Below, one piece after another: positions 35,967 through 48,005 of a stretch of 64,000 nt of DNA. The notes beneath the pieces were generated by a model, which searched no databases, was not told the origin of the DNA, and worked only from the letters and a program-made list of their open reading frames with translations. The stretch comes from Galaxea fascicularis (Eukaryota; Cnidaria; Anthozoa; Scleractinia; Euphylliidae): contig OX419347.1 in assembly GCA_948470475.1 (NCBI GenBank), positions 17,966,675 through 18,030,674 on the forward strand, written 5' to 3'. A program made the translations under genes and the position numbers. Each line of letters opens with the position of its first letter. The first letter of the stretch is position 1.

Positions 35967-36926
35967 ATGGAAACATCATTGTATGACGAAGAGATAATGC
36001 CTTCAACATCGACCTCCCAAAACCCATCTTACGACAAAGGCAACTTGAAGCTTGATTTTTCAACATCAAACACGCGTCGACAGACTTCGGTCGAAGGCAC
36101 AGTTTTAACATCGCCCGATTTGAATTTGCTTACGTTGGGCTCTCCAGAACTGGAGAAATTAATCATGAGTTATGGAAGTATCTTGACGACGCCAACACCG
36201 ACTCAGCTTTTCAAGGGAAGTCCGTCAGTAACTGAACAACAAGAAATGTATGCGCGAGGTTTTATGGAAGCGTTGCAGCGCCTTCACGACCAACAAGGCA
36301 ACGGCAGTCAAACCACCACTGTACCTGCGTCACAAAATACATTGGTTTCATCTGTACAAGGAACCCTCACGTTGCCTGTTGCTGCAGCGAGTGGAATCAA
36401 CACTACGACGAGTACGATTGCGAGTACAACACCAATGCTGGCTTCCGGAACATCCACAATTTCTACACAGTCACTTCCGTTGGTTTCGCTACAATCGTCC
36501 AGCGCGAACCAGATTTTCCCCAATTTTCAAAGAACTGCAGCGATCCACTTTGATCCTGGTACAAGTCTAAGTCAGGTGTTAAACGTACAAATTCCATCGC
36601 AACGGATTGAAAACGTTAAGCTGGAGAATGAATCGCAAGTCGTTCCCGGAACACCTCCTTTGCCACCTATCGATTTGGCGTTACAGGAAACGGTGAAGAA
36701 CGAGCGAAAGAAACAGAGAAATCGTGTCGCAGCATCGAAATGTCGCAAGCGAAAACTAGAGAAAGAGGCAGACCTTCAGGTGAAGGTGGACGAACTCAAA
36801 GACATCAATACTAAACTCCACTCTGAAATCCATGATCTTAAGCAACAAGTCAGCCATTTGAAGCTACAAGTCATGGAACATGTTCACGGCGGATGTGAAA
36901 TCATGCTTTTAAACCAGCCACAGTGA
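35967..36926 (+). CDS. JUN: Transcription factor JUN (AP-1 bZIP subunit)
   Basis: Single exon, 319 residues, beginning METSLYDEE; the frame is open upstream but has no earlier ATG. The activation region keeps the JNK target sites LTSPDLNLLTLGSPELEKLI (Ser49 and Ser59, equivalent to human Ser63/Ser73) and TTPTPTQ (Thr75/Thr77, equivalent to Thr91/Thr93). A Ser/Thr-rich linker follows. The basic region is NERKKQRNRVAASKCRKRKL, then a leucine zipper (LQVKV, LKDIN, LHSEI, LKQQV, LKLQV), and the tail HVHGGCEIML matches the JUN-specific HVNSGCQLML. The JNK-docking delta segment before the phosphosites is short and poorly conserved (GNLKLDF). JUN dimerises with FOS or ATF and binds TGAGTCA or TGACGTCA in the nucleus. 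Intronless structure matches JUN genes in other animals. Confidence 0.95.
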   Translation: METSLYDEEIMPSTSTSQNPSYDKGNLKLDFSTSNTRRQTSVEGTVLTSPDLNLLTLGSPELEKLIMSYGSILTTPTPTQLFKGSPSVTEQQEMYARGFMEALQRLHDQQGNGSQTTTVPASQNTLVSSVQGTLTLPVAAASGINTTTSTIASTTPMLASGTSTISTQSLPLVSLQSSSANQIFPNFQRTAAIHFDPGTSLSQVLNVQIPSQRIENVKLENESQVVPGTPPLPPIDLALQETVKNERKKQRNRVAASKCRKRKLEKEADLQVKVDELKDINTKLHSEIHDLKQQVSHLKLQVMEHVHGGCEIMLLNQPQ

Positions 36927-39236
36927 AATTAAGTTCAGTTTATGTCACTTTGAGTTAGTCTATGGACTGTTCGCTACCTAACACTCGTCCTAATGGTAGG
37001 AAACGACAGTAAGACAGATATATGTAATTATTGTCGGTAGAGAACTGTTAAACAGGAAAGCGGAATTTGAAAGCACGTGCGTTGATTCAAGCATGCAGAC
37101 GTTAGTAACAAAACCTTTCGCTTCCCAGAGTTTGAAAACTGAAATACAAAGTTTCTTTGGCAAAATGTCGAAAAACAAGTAGGATCAGAGAATAGTTATG
37201 TTCAAAATCTGTCATTTGAGTCCAGACTTCAGGATTTCTTACACATACATCTCAGTACTTGTAAGTATAGGCTTGTATTACCAGTACACCTGACCTGAAT
37301 CTTGATGTTTTCTTACAGAAGTGTGATGTTTATATGCAGGTAGATTTCGAAAGCTGGATTTTCGATCTCGAAACAAATTAATTCTTCGTACGATTTTGAG
37401 ACGATGAAACAATATGCTCTAGCAGGGCCTAGGCTGTTGACGTCGGGTGTTGTTGTTTAGTTTATAAAATAATTAGGAAAGGTTTGAACATCATTATTAC
37501 AGATTAAGGAATGTTACAAAGTATTATCTGTGTGGTTTTTATATAGTTTATCACAGACATATTCAAGGTTCTTGAAGTTATGTATTCCTTACAAATCGAT
37601 CGCTATTTATTGTACGCTCGAGGTACATGTATAAGATACAAGATGCAGATAATTTTACTACTCTGTATGGAATCCTTACAAGAAAATATTAGATGTCTAA
37701 ATGATGCCATTTTTGTCATAATTTCTGTCCACCAAATTTACCATACGTTTGGCTAACAACTAAAGACTTTCTAGTTAGTCCGTCATAGCACATACATACA
37801 TGTTGTAGTAAATAGAGACTTAAGATTAAATAGTGTTTTTTGTAATTATTGTTCTTGGTCATAGAGTCAAGCTCAAGCCCACAGTAGAAGTTGAGATTAC
37901 TGTATGTGTAATGTTGTGATATTACAGAGATTATAATATATTACATCTTAAAGAAAAAGGTTGTCTTGAGTACATAAATGTGAAAAATTTTAGCCTGGCA
38001 AGAGAAGAGATAATCAAAAAACTCCCACAAAAAAAATTATTATTCCACACTGTGTCAGGGGGTTTTCCCAGAAGCAATTAATTCAGTTTCACACAATTAG
38101 GAAGGCTAAAGGCGAGGGAAACTGATAAAAGAATATTGTAGTTTCCTATGCCCACGTGGGGATTTTAACAGGAAGTCAAACAAATCCGGTGGGAAAAACT
38201 TCTAAAGAATGTGAAACATCCTTAATGTTATTAAATGTTAACATTGCATGCATAGCTTTAGTAGAAGGTAATATCTATTTTTGTCACAGGAGTGGCATGC
38301 AAAATATCATCAATATCAGACTTCTAGTCAATATGCAGAAAAATAGGGTAACATGCACCCAAAAACGTCAATACTGGGTGGTCCTTTGAAAAGATTTTCA
38401 AATAATTTGTATGACTTTTATTATGATTTTAATGAACCAGCAAAATGCCAAGGTGAAAATAAGGCAGGAATTGTTACCTGTCTCCAGATAGAATTCACAT
38501 ACAACCCAACAATGACTAATGAAAATTCACTGAATCATACAAGATTAAGACAGTTCAAATCAATTTACCAGTAGTTCTTTCTGACCCAATAACAGCACTA
38601 GAAAAATTTCAGTTCAAGAAAGTTTACAAGTTCCTGATCTCCATCTCAACCCTCAATCAGGGGGACTGGCTTTGCTGCTACTATCCTTGAGTACCCCTTC
38701 CTTTAAGAATGCTAGTCAAACCATTCACAGCTTTAATTTCAATTAAAATTTTCAAGCCATTCCTTAAGCAGCACATTGCAAAAGAGGTCTTGAAAATTAT
38801 GGCTTAAAATGTATTTAAATTAAGTCGAAATAACCCCTTTACAATGGTTGCCTAGTCCCAGTTACATTCACTTTGCGGCAATTGAATATGCCCAGCTCCA
38901 CTTCTTGCAGCACAGTTTATGAATGTGTTGCTCAGCTCTGTACAACCACAGGTTTTCCCTGTTTGCTTATTAGCAAAAATCACTGAGGTCCATCAGAAAA
39001 TGGCCTGGAAAACAGATACCGGTACATAAAGTGCTTTATCTCTTTTTGTTTGTGATCTTTCCTGGTAAAATGCCTGCAAACTGATATGGGAGAGGACATC
39101 TAAGTTGACTCCACAAACAATGACGCAAAGAAAGTGGTCTTTAATTTGATATCCGTATATGCCACCCAAGTAGAAATCACGGAGCTGGGATGATTTCAGT
39201 TAGATCGGAAAAACAATGTTTATTATACACTCAACC
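36927..39236. other. JUN 3' flank and spacer
   Basis: The AT-rich 3' flank probably includes the JUN 3' untranslated region. No exon was recognised between the JUN stop and the MITE at 39237. Confidence 0.5.
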
Positions 39237-39508
39237 CAGGGGCGGATCCAGGATATTGAGAAAGAGGGTGCCGGTCACTGAAATTGGTATAGTGGCGCAA
39301 TTTTGAAATTGAGACCGTCAGAGATGCGATTTCCAGCATTTTGAGGATCTTTTTTTTTAATTTCTTAAACAAAAATTATGTTCTTTGAATACGATGTCTG
39401 GATAAAATCAACTATTTCAATCATCCAAGGGATTGATAAAAAAAATTTATTCAACTCAACAAAAGGGGGGGCCGCGGCCCCCTCGGCCCACCCCTAAATC
39501 CGCCCCTG
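39237..39508. mobile_element. 272-bp hAT-like MITE
   Basis: The ends CAGGGGCGGATCCAGG and, inverted, CAGGGGCGGATTTAGG are characteristic of hAT non-autonomous elements. CAACC flanks both sides (39232-39236 and 39509-39513), perhaps the remnant of an 8-bp duplication. It includes a G/C run at about 39465-39485. Confidence 0.8.
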
Positions 39509-39870
39509 CAACCTCAACTTTATTTCCCGTTTCATGTTTGTACTAACGCCTAATCTTGGCTTATTATTGATATGGTTTTCGTTATCTATTTTCAGTAAGG
39601 GTATTTCACAACAGTTTCCGGCACTATCGAGCCCTTATTTTTTGATGGATCATCACTACCAATCTTTTTATGATGCTACCTTTATAGTGGCATCAAACAA
39701 ATGACCAATCATTGCTGCTGATGAAGAAGTTATAAAAGATCGGTCCAATGTTAGCAACGCTATATCACCCATTACAACCTGTTAGACTCCTGTTACAAAC
39801 AGTTTTCATTGTTGACAGGTCAGTAGACATATCATGATCCAACATTTTGCAAATATTATCGAAAATTTTA

Positions 39871-40270
39871 GGTGGCTCTTAATCCGCTCCAACAATATTT
39901 CAACTTTGCAAAAAGTTGTATCTTATCATGCTATTTATTTCGCGACAACGCCCTTTTTCATTTCATTGATAATTCTAGAAAAGAAATGCTTTTTAACTGT
40001 GAGCAGATTGAGTCATTGTGCACTTGAAGAGTTTGGAGAGCATTCAAGAAGCTAAAAATACTCAACTCGAGGTGGCTGTTAATCCGCTGCAACAATATTT
40101 CAACTTTGCAAAAAGTTGTATCTTATCATGCTATTTATTTCGCGACAACGACCTTTTTCATTTCATTGATAATTCTAGAAAAGAAATGCTTTTTAACTGT
40201 GAGCAGATTAAGTTATTGTGCGCTTGAAGAGTTTGGAGAGCACTCAAGAAGCTAAAAATACTCGACTCGA
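39871..40270. repeat. Two tandem copies of a 200-bp unit
   Basis: The unit starting GGTGGCTCTTAATCCGCT at 39871 recurs at 40071 (GGTGGCTGTTAATCCGCT) with only scattered differences over its full 200 bp. The near identity implies a recent duplication. A partial inverse match (GTGCTCTCCAAACTTTC) follows near 40297. The repeat ends about 470 bp upstream of the RSPH1 start. Confidence 0.9.
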
Positions 40271-40743
40271 GGCGAACTCTTTTACTCTTCTCTCGTGCTC
40301 TCCAAACTTTCCTCATTCCTCACTTCTCGTAAAACGCGCGGAGCCCCGAATTATAAAGCAAACTGCCAACGTCTACTCCGCTCGGGTCCTATGCATCACA
40401 CGTTGGCATCACGAAAAAAGGATTGTAATTGTGGAAACATGATTGATAAATTTGAAAACTACATCAATTCTCAGTCATGTGGATCTTATCCCGCCTTTGA
40501 CCGGTGTGAAACTGTCACGCGATAACGCGACTGACGTGTCAAATGGCACGCATCCACGCGTGAAATTCCCCATTACGTGTAAGATTGAAACATTACACCC
40601 CAAGGCTACTTCTTGGAGAGGCTCTATGGTTCTCTTGGAGACGGATTAATTTGAAATCAACAACATTCGGACTTGATCCAGAGCTGGTACGAGCTTACAG
40701 AGGGGTCGAATACAGGGCCAGGACAGTCTTTTGGCATCGCAAT

Positions 40744-43037
40744 ATGTCTGCTTCTGACGAAGAGACGATTCCAGATGACGATGGTCTGCCATATCTCGGT
40801 GAATATGAAGGCGAGAGAAACGAAATGGATGAACGGCACGGGTTTGGAAGAGCAAAGCTGCCGAGTGGAGACACTTACGAAGGGTATTACGAAAACGGAA
40901 AGAGACACGGGAAAGGAGTTTACAGGTAAATAATGGAAAAATTGTTCAGTCATGTACTTCTTTACAGAATAATGTTTTGGATTTTTAAGTGAGAAATCAA
41001 ACAGATCTACAGAGCGCTACGGGAAGCTGCCAGCTGAAGCATTTCATGTACAGGATGCAAAGAGATCGAGTGATCTGTAATATAATCTGTGCTATATAAA
41101 TGCCTGTTTTATTCTAAAAACAAAAAAAATGGCCACATTTACTTGAGATTTGAATAGCCCTGCCGAGCAATCGATTCGAATCCACAATAATCGATGAAAA
41201 GAACACTCACCGTTGAAATTACTTTATATTTGGAATCCGTCGGTCGGCGGTAACGCAGTATTCGTCACCAATAGTCGCGTGAAGCATTGAAGCAGTTCAG
41301 TAAAGCAATTCAGTACAGATATGGCCATCTTTCTCGAGGTATCCATATGTTCAGTATGGGTACATCAAAAAGTTCCTTCTTTAAAGCCACAAACTCAACG
41401 TCAAAAAATGACACCGTCCATGCAGACTCGATTACGTTTATTCCTTCGCGATCTTCTTTTAACTACTCCTGTTGAATATGATTAAAAGAATTGGAGTTGG
41501 AGACACCACGCGAAGATCAGGAAATGAAGTGATGACGTCGACGTCCATAACGCAATCTGATGTACATCATCCTTGGGAATTTAGATGGCAATTTATATTC
41601 TTTAGCTCCGGTCTTTATAACATTACAGCTCAAGATGGGGCAATCAACGTGAAAAACTGCAGAATCCATAAGCACTTTTAACAACGTCCGCTCTTAAGGG
41701 TCTGCCTAAACTGGCAAACATTTTTTCCTTGGGATTGCTGCTCAGGTAGCTAAACTGGGAAACGTATGTTGCGGAAACAAAATTTGTGTCTGGAAAGCAA
41801 TAATTTTTTTTTTTTTAAAGTCAAAGACGTATATTGTTTTTGTTAACAAGTGTTAACTGGGAAAAATTTGCGTCCGTTACAATGTTTATTTAGCCGGGCC
41901 TTAGTCCTACGAGTGACCAATGTTCTATTTCACCTGGTAACACTGTTCAATCAAATATAAAGGTTATGAGAAAAAAGGAAGTAATCAATAAGTAACAAAG
42001 GTCTTGATTGTTTAACCAATTCTCCTCATCATCGCCAGAGAAAATGTATGGAGAACAGTATGGAGAAAATACATGACAGCTGTTGACTAAGTTTGGTGTT
42101 CGCTTTTTCATGCTCTGGTGGGTGGTGTCTTAGCAACACAAGAAAACGCACGCGCGTAATGGTGTAAGCGTAAGCGTTGATATCATCATTCTTCTACTCA
42201 TCCGGCCCCAGGCAGTAGCAGGAGTGGACTAATTAAACCAGTCGTTGTTTCACCTCAGCTTAGTATGCAAGCAAGCTCTCTTTTGCGATCTCGTGCGAGA
42301 TTAATTTCGGGCGAGAGGCGAGAGAATTTGCTTGCAGCCACCTTAGCTAATCACTAACTGCATCCCGATCTCAAGCTCTGTCAGGTCTGTTTGAGGAAGT
42401 GCAGGTCCTTTTCAAAGAGCGAGGGCGAAACGTTCATACAGCTGTCCTGCAGTTAAACGAGTACTTTTGTCTTAAAGAAATAGAGTTTGTTACGCCCTTC
42501 AGTTCTCCTCCATTTGCTTAATTTTTCAGGTTCAAAATTGGAGCGCGCTACATGGGACACTACATAGAAGGCAAGAAAAACGGCGATGGGATTTTCTTAT
42601 ATCCTGACGGTTCCAAATATGAAGGTTCCTGGATCAATGACTTACGGGACGGCTGGGGTACTTACACCTACCCTAACGGGGACACTTACGAAGGAGAGTG
42701 GTCTCGGGGAGTTCGTCACGGCCAAGGGGTTTATACCTATAAGCAAACAGGCTCACGTTATCAAGGCTCATGGTTCCATGGCAAAATGCAAGAGAGAGGG
42801 CATCTTATTCATTCCAACCATAGATACGTGGGTGTCTTTGAGGAGAACAAGCCGAGAGGACCTGGAAAGTATGTGTTTGACTCAGGCTGTGAGCAGCTCG
42901 GCCGCTATGTGTGGAAAGAAGAGGAAAATTTGGGCGAACAAGAAGAAGATGAAGCTGAAATTTTAGTGACGCCAATGTGGGAAGGCAAAGAGATATGCGC
43001 TATTGATGATGAAGAGAATCTAGGCGTAGTCGCTTAG
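40744..43037 (+). CDS. RSPH1: Radial spoke head protein 1 homolog
   Basis: Two exons, 40744-40925 and 42530-43037, joined in phase (TAC AG|G TTC), 229 residues. It carries about six to seven MORN repeats: [88 protein letters not shown] and [20 protein letters not shown]. Human RSPH1 aligns along the whole length, including GERHG/DERHG near the start and FDSGCEQ near the end, after which both proteins become acidic. The coral protein is shorter (human about 309) because the C-terminal extension is missing. RSPH1 is a structural component of the radial spoke head in motile cilia and sperm flagella and is needed for central-pair signalling. Only one intron is unusual compared with vertebrates. 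Confidence 0.93.
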
Positions 43038-43143
43038 AAAAGTAGGCCACAGACAGTCTTGTACATTCGATATATATCGCAACTCTAAAAACCCCTTTAT
43101 TTCTTTACGCAGTAGACTGCAAAGAGCCTCTCTCTTGTCTTAA
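43038..43143. other. RSPH1 3' flank
   Basis: A short stretch between the RSPH1 stop and the first MITE. No clear AATAAA lies in it; the nearest is near 43707, beyond two mobile elements. Confidence 0.45.
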
Positions 43144-43370
43144 GCCCCTGTCAAACGAGGATACGTTGTTGCGGACATATTGTTGCTCATTATTGTTTCC
43201 ATACTGCGTAAACTGGAAAACACTTGTTGCGGACACAAAATGTTTCTAAACAAAATCAGAAACATTTTTTGTGTCCCGGACACAAAATTTGTGTCCGCAA
43301 CAAATGTTGCGCGCGCGGCAAACGGGAAACATTTGTGTCGGCAACAATGTGTCCTCGTTTGCCAGGGTCC
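43144..43370. mobile_element. 227-bp MITE with TTAA flanks
   Basis: The inverted ends share CTGKCAAACGAGGA followed by ACRTTGTTGC. TTAA flanks both sides (43140-43143 and 43371-43374), the target preferred by piggyBac elements. The interior repeats the sense and antisense forms of GGACACAAA. Related text (AAACTGGGAAAC, then TTGCGGAAACA) occurs at 41700-41890 in the RSPH1 intron. Confidence 0.78.
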
Positions 43371-43555
43371 TTAAATTCTGTGTTGCACACTGGATCAAGC
43401 GAGGCGGCGAGAATTCAAATGCTTCTCGGTTTCTTCTCCAATTTGCATAATTTTACCATCCTTTTGGGCGACTTGTTTGGGCAGAAAAGCGCGGCTGCTC
43501 GTCAAATCATGCTCATAATCATGTAATTGAAATATTTTAAGCTTTTTAATCAATC

Positions 43556-43639
43556 TCGTTCCCAGGGTTCTCTCCTCCTCGTCCGCTCTCTCTCTCTCTC
43601 TCGCACCAGGGGAAGAGTAGGAGAGAACCCTGGGAACGA
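43556..43639. repeat. 84-bp hairpin with perfect 21-bp arms
   Basis: TCGTTCCCAGGGTTCTCTCC and its exact reverse complement enclose a CT-repeat loop (about 43586-43602). It is a probable solo-hairpin MITE. Confidence 0.85.
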
Positions 43640-43771
43640 AGTTGCTTTTTAATGTATTAAGTAACGGGGTTAAAAATTAGTTGATCTCCATTTAAAAACG
43701 AGTGAAATAAATTCTTCAGTTTGTACTGATAATAATAACAATTCAGGTAATGTGTTCGTCATAGGTCAAGC

Positions 43772-44167
43772 TAGGCCCAGTTCAGACGTCGAACTTTTCA
43801 TGCGCCGAATCAAATGCCTATATGGGTCGACCCAAATAAATTAAAATTCGGCATTGATTCAGAGGTCGAATTAAATCCGTCGAATTAAATGTGACTCTTC
43901 GTGACTTTCCGGAAATACAGTAAAATAACTTGTGCATTAGATTCAGCACATGAAAAGTTCAACGTTTGAATCAATTAGTTTCGACGAATTTGATTTGGGT
44001 AGACCCAACTATTAAATTCGACTGGCTCGGTCAAATTTAATAGTTGGGTCTAGATCTACCCAAATCAAATCGTCGAATTTAATTGATTCAAACGTTGAAC
44101 TTCTCATATGCCGAATTAAATTATTTGATTCGGCGCATGAAAAGTTCGACGTTTGAACCGGGCCTTA
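43772..44167. mobile_element. 396-bp palindromic MITE
   Basis: The ends TAGGCCCAGTTCAGACGTCG and, inverted, TAAGGCCCGGTTCAAACGTC continue into GAACTTTTCATGCGCCGAAT on both arms. The interior repeats GTCGAATTAAAT and GGGTAGACCCAA motifs in both orientations. Much of the element can fold on itself. It has no coding capacity. Confidence 0.8.
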
Positions 44168-44339
44168 GTATCCAAGATCACCCCAAAGTCTTTAGTGGTG
44201 TGTTCAGGTACGAGTTCCCTTCCCATCAAGGTGAGACGAGGAGTGACCAATCTAGAATGCATTTGCTTACTGCCAAACGCCATATTAAAGTTTAGTTTTG
44301 CTTGTGTTCAACAATAAAAGGTTATTGGAACACTATTGA

Positions 44340-44560
44340 CCTATTCTATGCAAGTCATCTCTTAAGACCGCAAAGGCTTCCGGACTGTCTTTCATTTTGA
44401 ACGAGATAACTAGCTTAGTGTCGTCTACATAACTCTGAACGCTGCATTTCTGTGGTGCTAAAGGAAGGTCATTAGTTTATATGCTAAATAGAAGTAGCCC
44501 AAGTATACTGCCCTGCGGAACGCCACAGCTGATGGACAAGGGCTCAGACAATGTTGAATG
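44340..44560 (-). pseudogene. LINE reverse-transcriptase fragment
   Basis: The minus strand encodes SCGVPQGSILGLLLF, an in-frame stop, then NDLPLAPQ and SYVDDTKLVISFK. These are conserved reverse-transcriptase motifs, including the catalytic YVDD. Only about 70 residues survive. It lies just downstream of the NB-ARC gene on the same strand. Confidence 0.85.
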
Positions 44561-44730
44561 GATTCGTACCACTTGTACTAATCTAATCTATCTAATCCTT
44601 TTACATCGGTAAAACGAGATGATTTCGATTCAGAACTCCAGCCTTATCAGTTCTTTGAATGAGCACACCCGCATTAGAAAACCGATATTTCTATAAACTA
44701 AATATTTAAAACCAATTTTCTTCTAATAGT

Positions 44731-47700
44731 TTATAGCTCGGGCACACATCCGCCATCGTCGTCCTCTTTCTCGCGTGGTCTAAGTCCTTCGAGGAACGCG
44801 CGGGTACGAGCAACCCAGTAGTGTTCAGGGTGCAGTCCCTGTTCTTCCCACTCTCCAAGACATTGTGTTAAGATGTCCTTCGCTGTTTCAACATCCCCCA
44901 ACTGAGCGACAGCCTCAGCCAATAGCGCCTTAGGGTGGTACGCTCCGGGGCTCACAATCAGGTTGAAATCCTCGTGAAACTTAATAATCTCTTCCAAAAA
45001 CTTTTTCGCGTGAACATATTCCTCGCGCACAAGGAAGACGTCCGCAAGAAATGTACCTGCGCGCGGCCACGCAATGTGACCAGAGCTTCGGTACACCTCG
45101 ACAGCTTTTCGGCACATTTCGTAGGCCTGCTCGAGCTCTCCTAACTGCAGTTTGACCATTCCGTAGGTCATCATAACTCCGGTAGTGAATTTGTGCTGAT
45201 CTCCATGGTGGTCCATGTAAATTTTCAACGCTTGAGCGTGAAGGGTAGCCGATTCGTCAAGATGCTTGCGTGTGCTCCACACACGAGGGTGTGTGTACCG
45301 TAAACCAAGATACCAACGTAGATGGACTTTTGCTGTGTAGTTCAACACTTGAGCGCGAATGACCATCTCGGATGTGTCACATGTTTCAACAATATTCCTC
45401 GCTTCCTCTAGCACTTCTATCGCCTCTTCGTTTTCCCACCGGTCGTGCAAGATCACTCCGAGATTACACAGCCTTTCTACGACCTGCACATGACTTTCAC
45501 CGTAAGCCTTCTTGGTAACCTCAACAGACAGATTCATATATTCCTTGGCGAGGTCCAGTTTGAAGCTCTCACGGAATGTAAACGCCAGGACGTTTAAAAG
45601 ATGCGATCTTCTCTTTATCCATTCAGGCTCATTGTGTGCTTGACAGAGCCGATCAGCCTCGTCCAGAACTTGTATTGTTTTATCCAACAAGCCAGCTTCG
45701 CGATATGTGTATCCCAAGTCGCACAGGAGCGCTGAGCTAAGCTCTTCACTACAAAGTTGCTTGTTTATTTTGTACGCGCGCTCAAGCAGTGCCACACGAT
45801 TTGTATCTGTTGCCCCAGCAACGTGCACGAGACTATCCGCAAGGTACACCAACGTCTGTACAAGTAACTTGATGTCAATCCATTGGATCCACTCTGTGCT
45901 TTCAACGAACTCCTTTAAATGTGGACTTAAAATGATCCTCATGGCTATAGCGTCACTCGTAAGTTCATCTTTGTTAGCTTTGTATGCTTCATTTAAGGTC
46001 TCAAGAACCCCATGCTGTTCTAATTTATCCACACGGATCTCTTTGATTCCAGAAAATTCGCCCTGCGTTCCAGTTTTCTTCTCAGCTGGTCTTCGTCTGA
46101 TCTGAGTAAAAGCCAAACGCATGACCTGATGGAGTGTCACAACCTCTATGCCTCTCTCTCCAGCTTCGGGATAAATTAACAGAGAGCACCTTGCTATTTT
46201 GAGCTTGATGTCATCGGGTACTCTGATTCTTTCATCACCTGAAGCTGCAATCTGCTGTAAGACGTACTCAGCAATCGTGTTTAAAGGTACTGGTTGAAGA
46301 GCGCAATACGACAGAAATACGAACGCTGCTCGGAGGACCTCGTTAGTTTCGGCCATCCTTCGGGCGGCGAACTCCGCTGCTGGAAGCATTGATTGCGGGT
46401 AGCATGGGTTATGATGTGTGTAGTCCGAATGATCAAGATACGGGAAATACGTTTGGAGATTAGACAAATATTTCTTCCAGGAGAAGTTTGAAGACGGCCG
46501 GTCTTCCCGCATTTGCCTGACATAAACTGCTGCGCACGCCAGTGACAGCGGGTAATAACGCAGCAACTGAGCGACTGTTGAGGCGTCTTCATCGGTATCC
46601 ATTCCAGAAACAGCACTCAGCAGTTTCATCGCATCGTCCTGCTCCATTCCGGAATCCAGCCCCAGAACTTTGGCATGCGCGTGAGATCTGGGCACAAGCT
46701 CACTGTCCTGTGTTGTTATCAGCACCACCCCGTCTCCCCACGGGCTTTTTTCTTCGGGCGTTGGCCAGAACTCTTTAAGTGGATCGTTGACTGTGAGATT
46801 ATCGACGATTAAGAGCCAGACGGAGGAACTTTCACTGAGATGATTTTTCACACTATCTGAGTAAGCCTTGATCCGCTCACGCAAGCTTCCTCTCTCTTCA
46901 AACTCTTTCAGGATTTCTAGTTTCTCGTGGAGCTCTTTGTATGATTTTAACATTGATTCTGGTGTTTGTGCGTAAAGCGTTGCGACAATCCTTCGCGGTG
47001 CTTCTACCTCGCAACCTGCTCTCTCTTTCATGTATTTTTCACCAAACTGTCTCACCAGTTGTGTCTTTCCACATCCAGGGGGACCTTTCACAAAAACCCC
47101 TGTTACCATCCGGTTTGAAGCGTTCTGCGATCGCAGCTGGTTTAAAGCATCCTCAATCTTTTGTATTTCTTTTTCTCGCCGGTGTGTCACGTGAAAAGGC
47201 TTACCAGGGAGAATTTCAATAGAAGGAAGAACTTTAACAGGGGTTTCATCTGAAAAGAAAAACAACCAATCACTTAGGACTCGTTATGAAGATAAGTCAT
47301 CCGGCGACTGCTGCCTCGTTAGTTTTAGTATAGCCATGGCGAGTTGTTCTCTCCTAAAACAAAGATCCGGTTATATGTATACTTGGTAAGGTTTACGAAT
47401 GCAATATTCAACAGAAATAAGAACTAACATTTTAAAAGATTTCTTTTTACGTACATACGTACACAGACCTTGACCTTGAGACGTGTGGGTACAAAATTGG
47501 AAGTGGAAACACCACGTTTTAAGATCGATATCGATCTAAAGGTGGACTTAAACTGATGGGTACATAGCTACCTTTTGAAACACCATCGGCATCGACTTTG
47601 AGTGAGACTGTTAGGTCTGTCATTCTTTGAATCATCTCGGCGGCTGGGAAAATAATCAGACTTCGATTACTCATTCAGAAAAGCGGTTCATTAAACTTCT

Positions 47701-47970
47701 TGCTTAAATAAAATTTATGCACGCAGCTGTAGAGGCGCTATGGTGTTCTAATAAGCACATAGCTAGGAGGCATAATAAAAAAATAGAGGAAACAATTACA
47801 AAAGTCAAAATTTTTGTCCTGTACTCACTCTTCCCAAATGGTGCCATAGCAAATATACAAAGAACAGTTACGGTAGCAGATTCATATTCATTCTGGGTAT
47901 CAAAGGACAAAATCTTGACTTGACTCTCGAATGATCCACTATGTTAGCCTTTTGGAGTGGTGGTATAACA

Positions 47971-48005
<35 letters not shown>

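Noticed and set aside
45707..46105. Plus-strand ORFs inside the NB-ARC gene
   Set aside because: They are antisense shadows of the long coding exon and show no domain.
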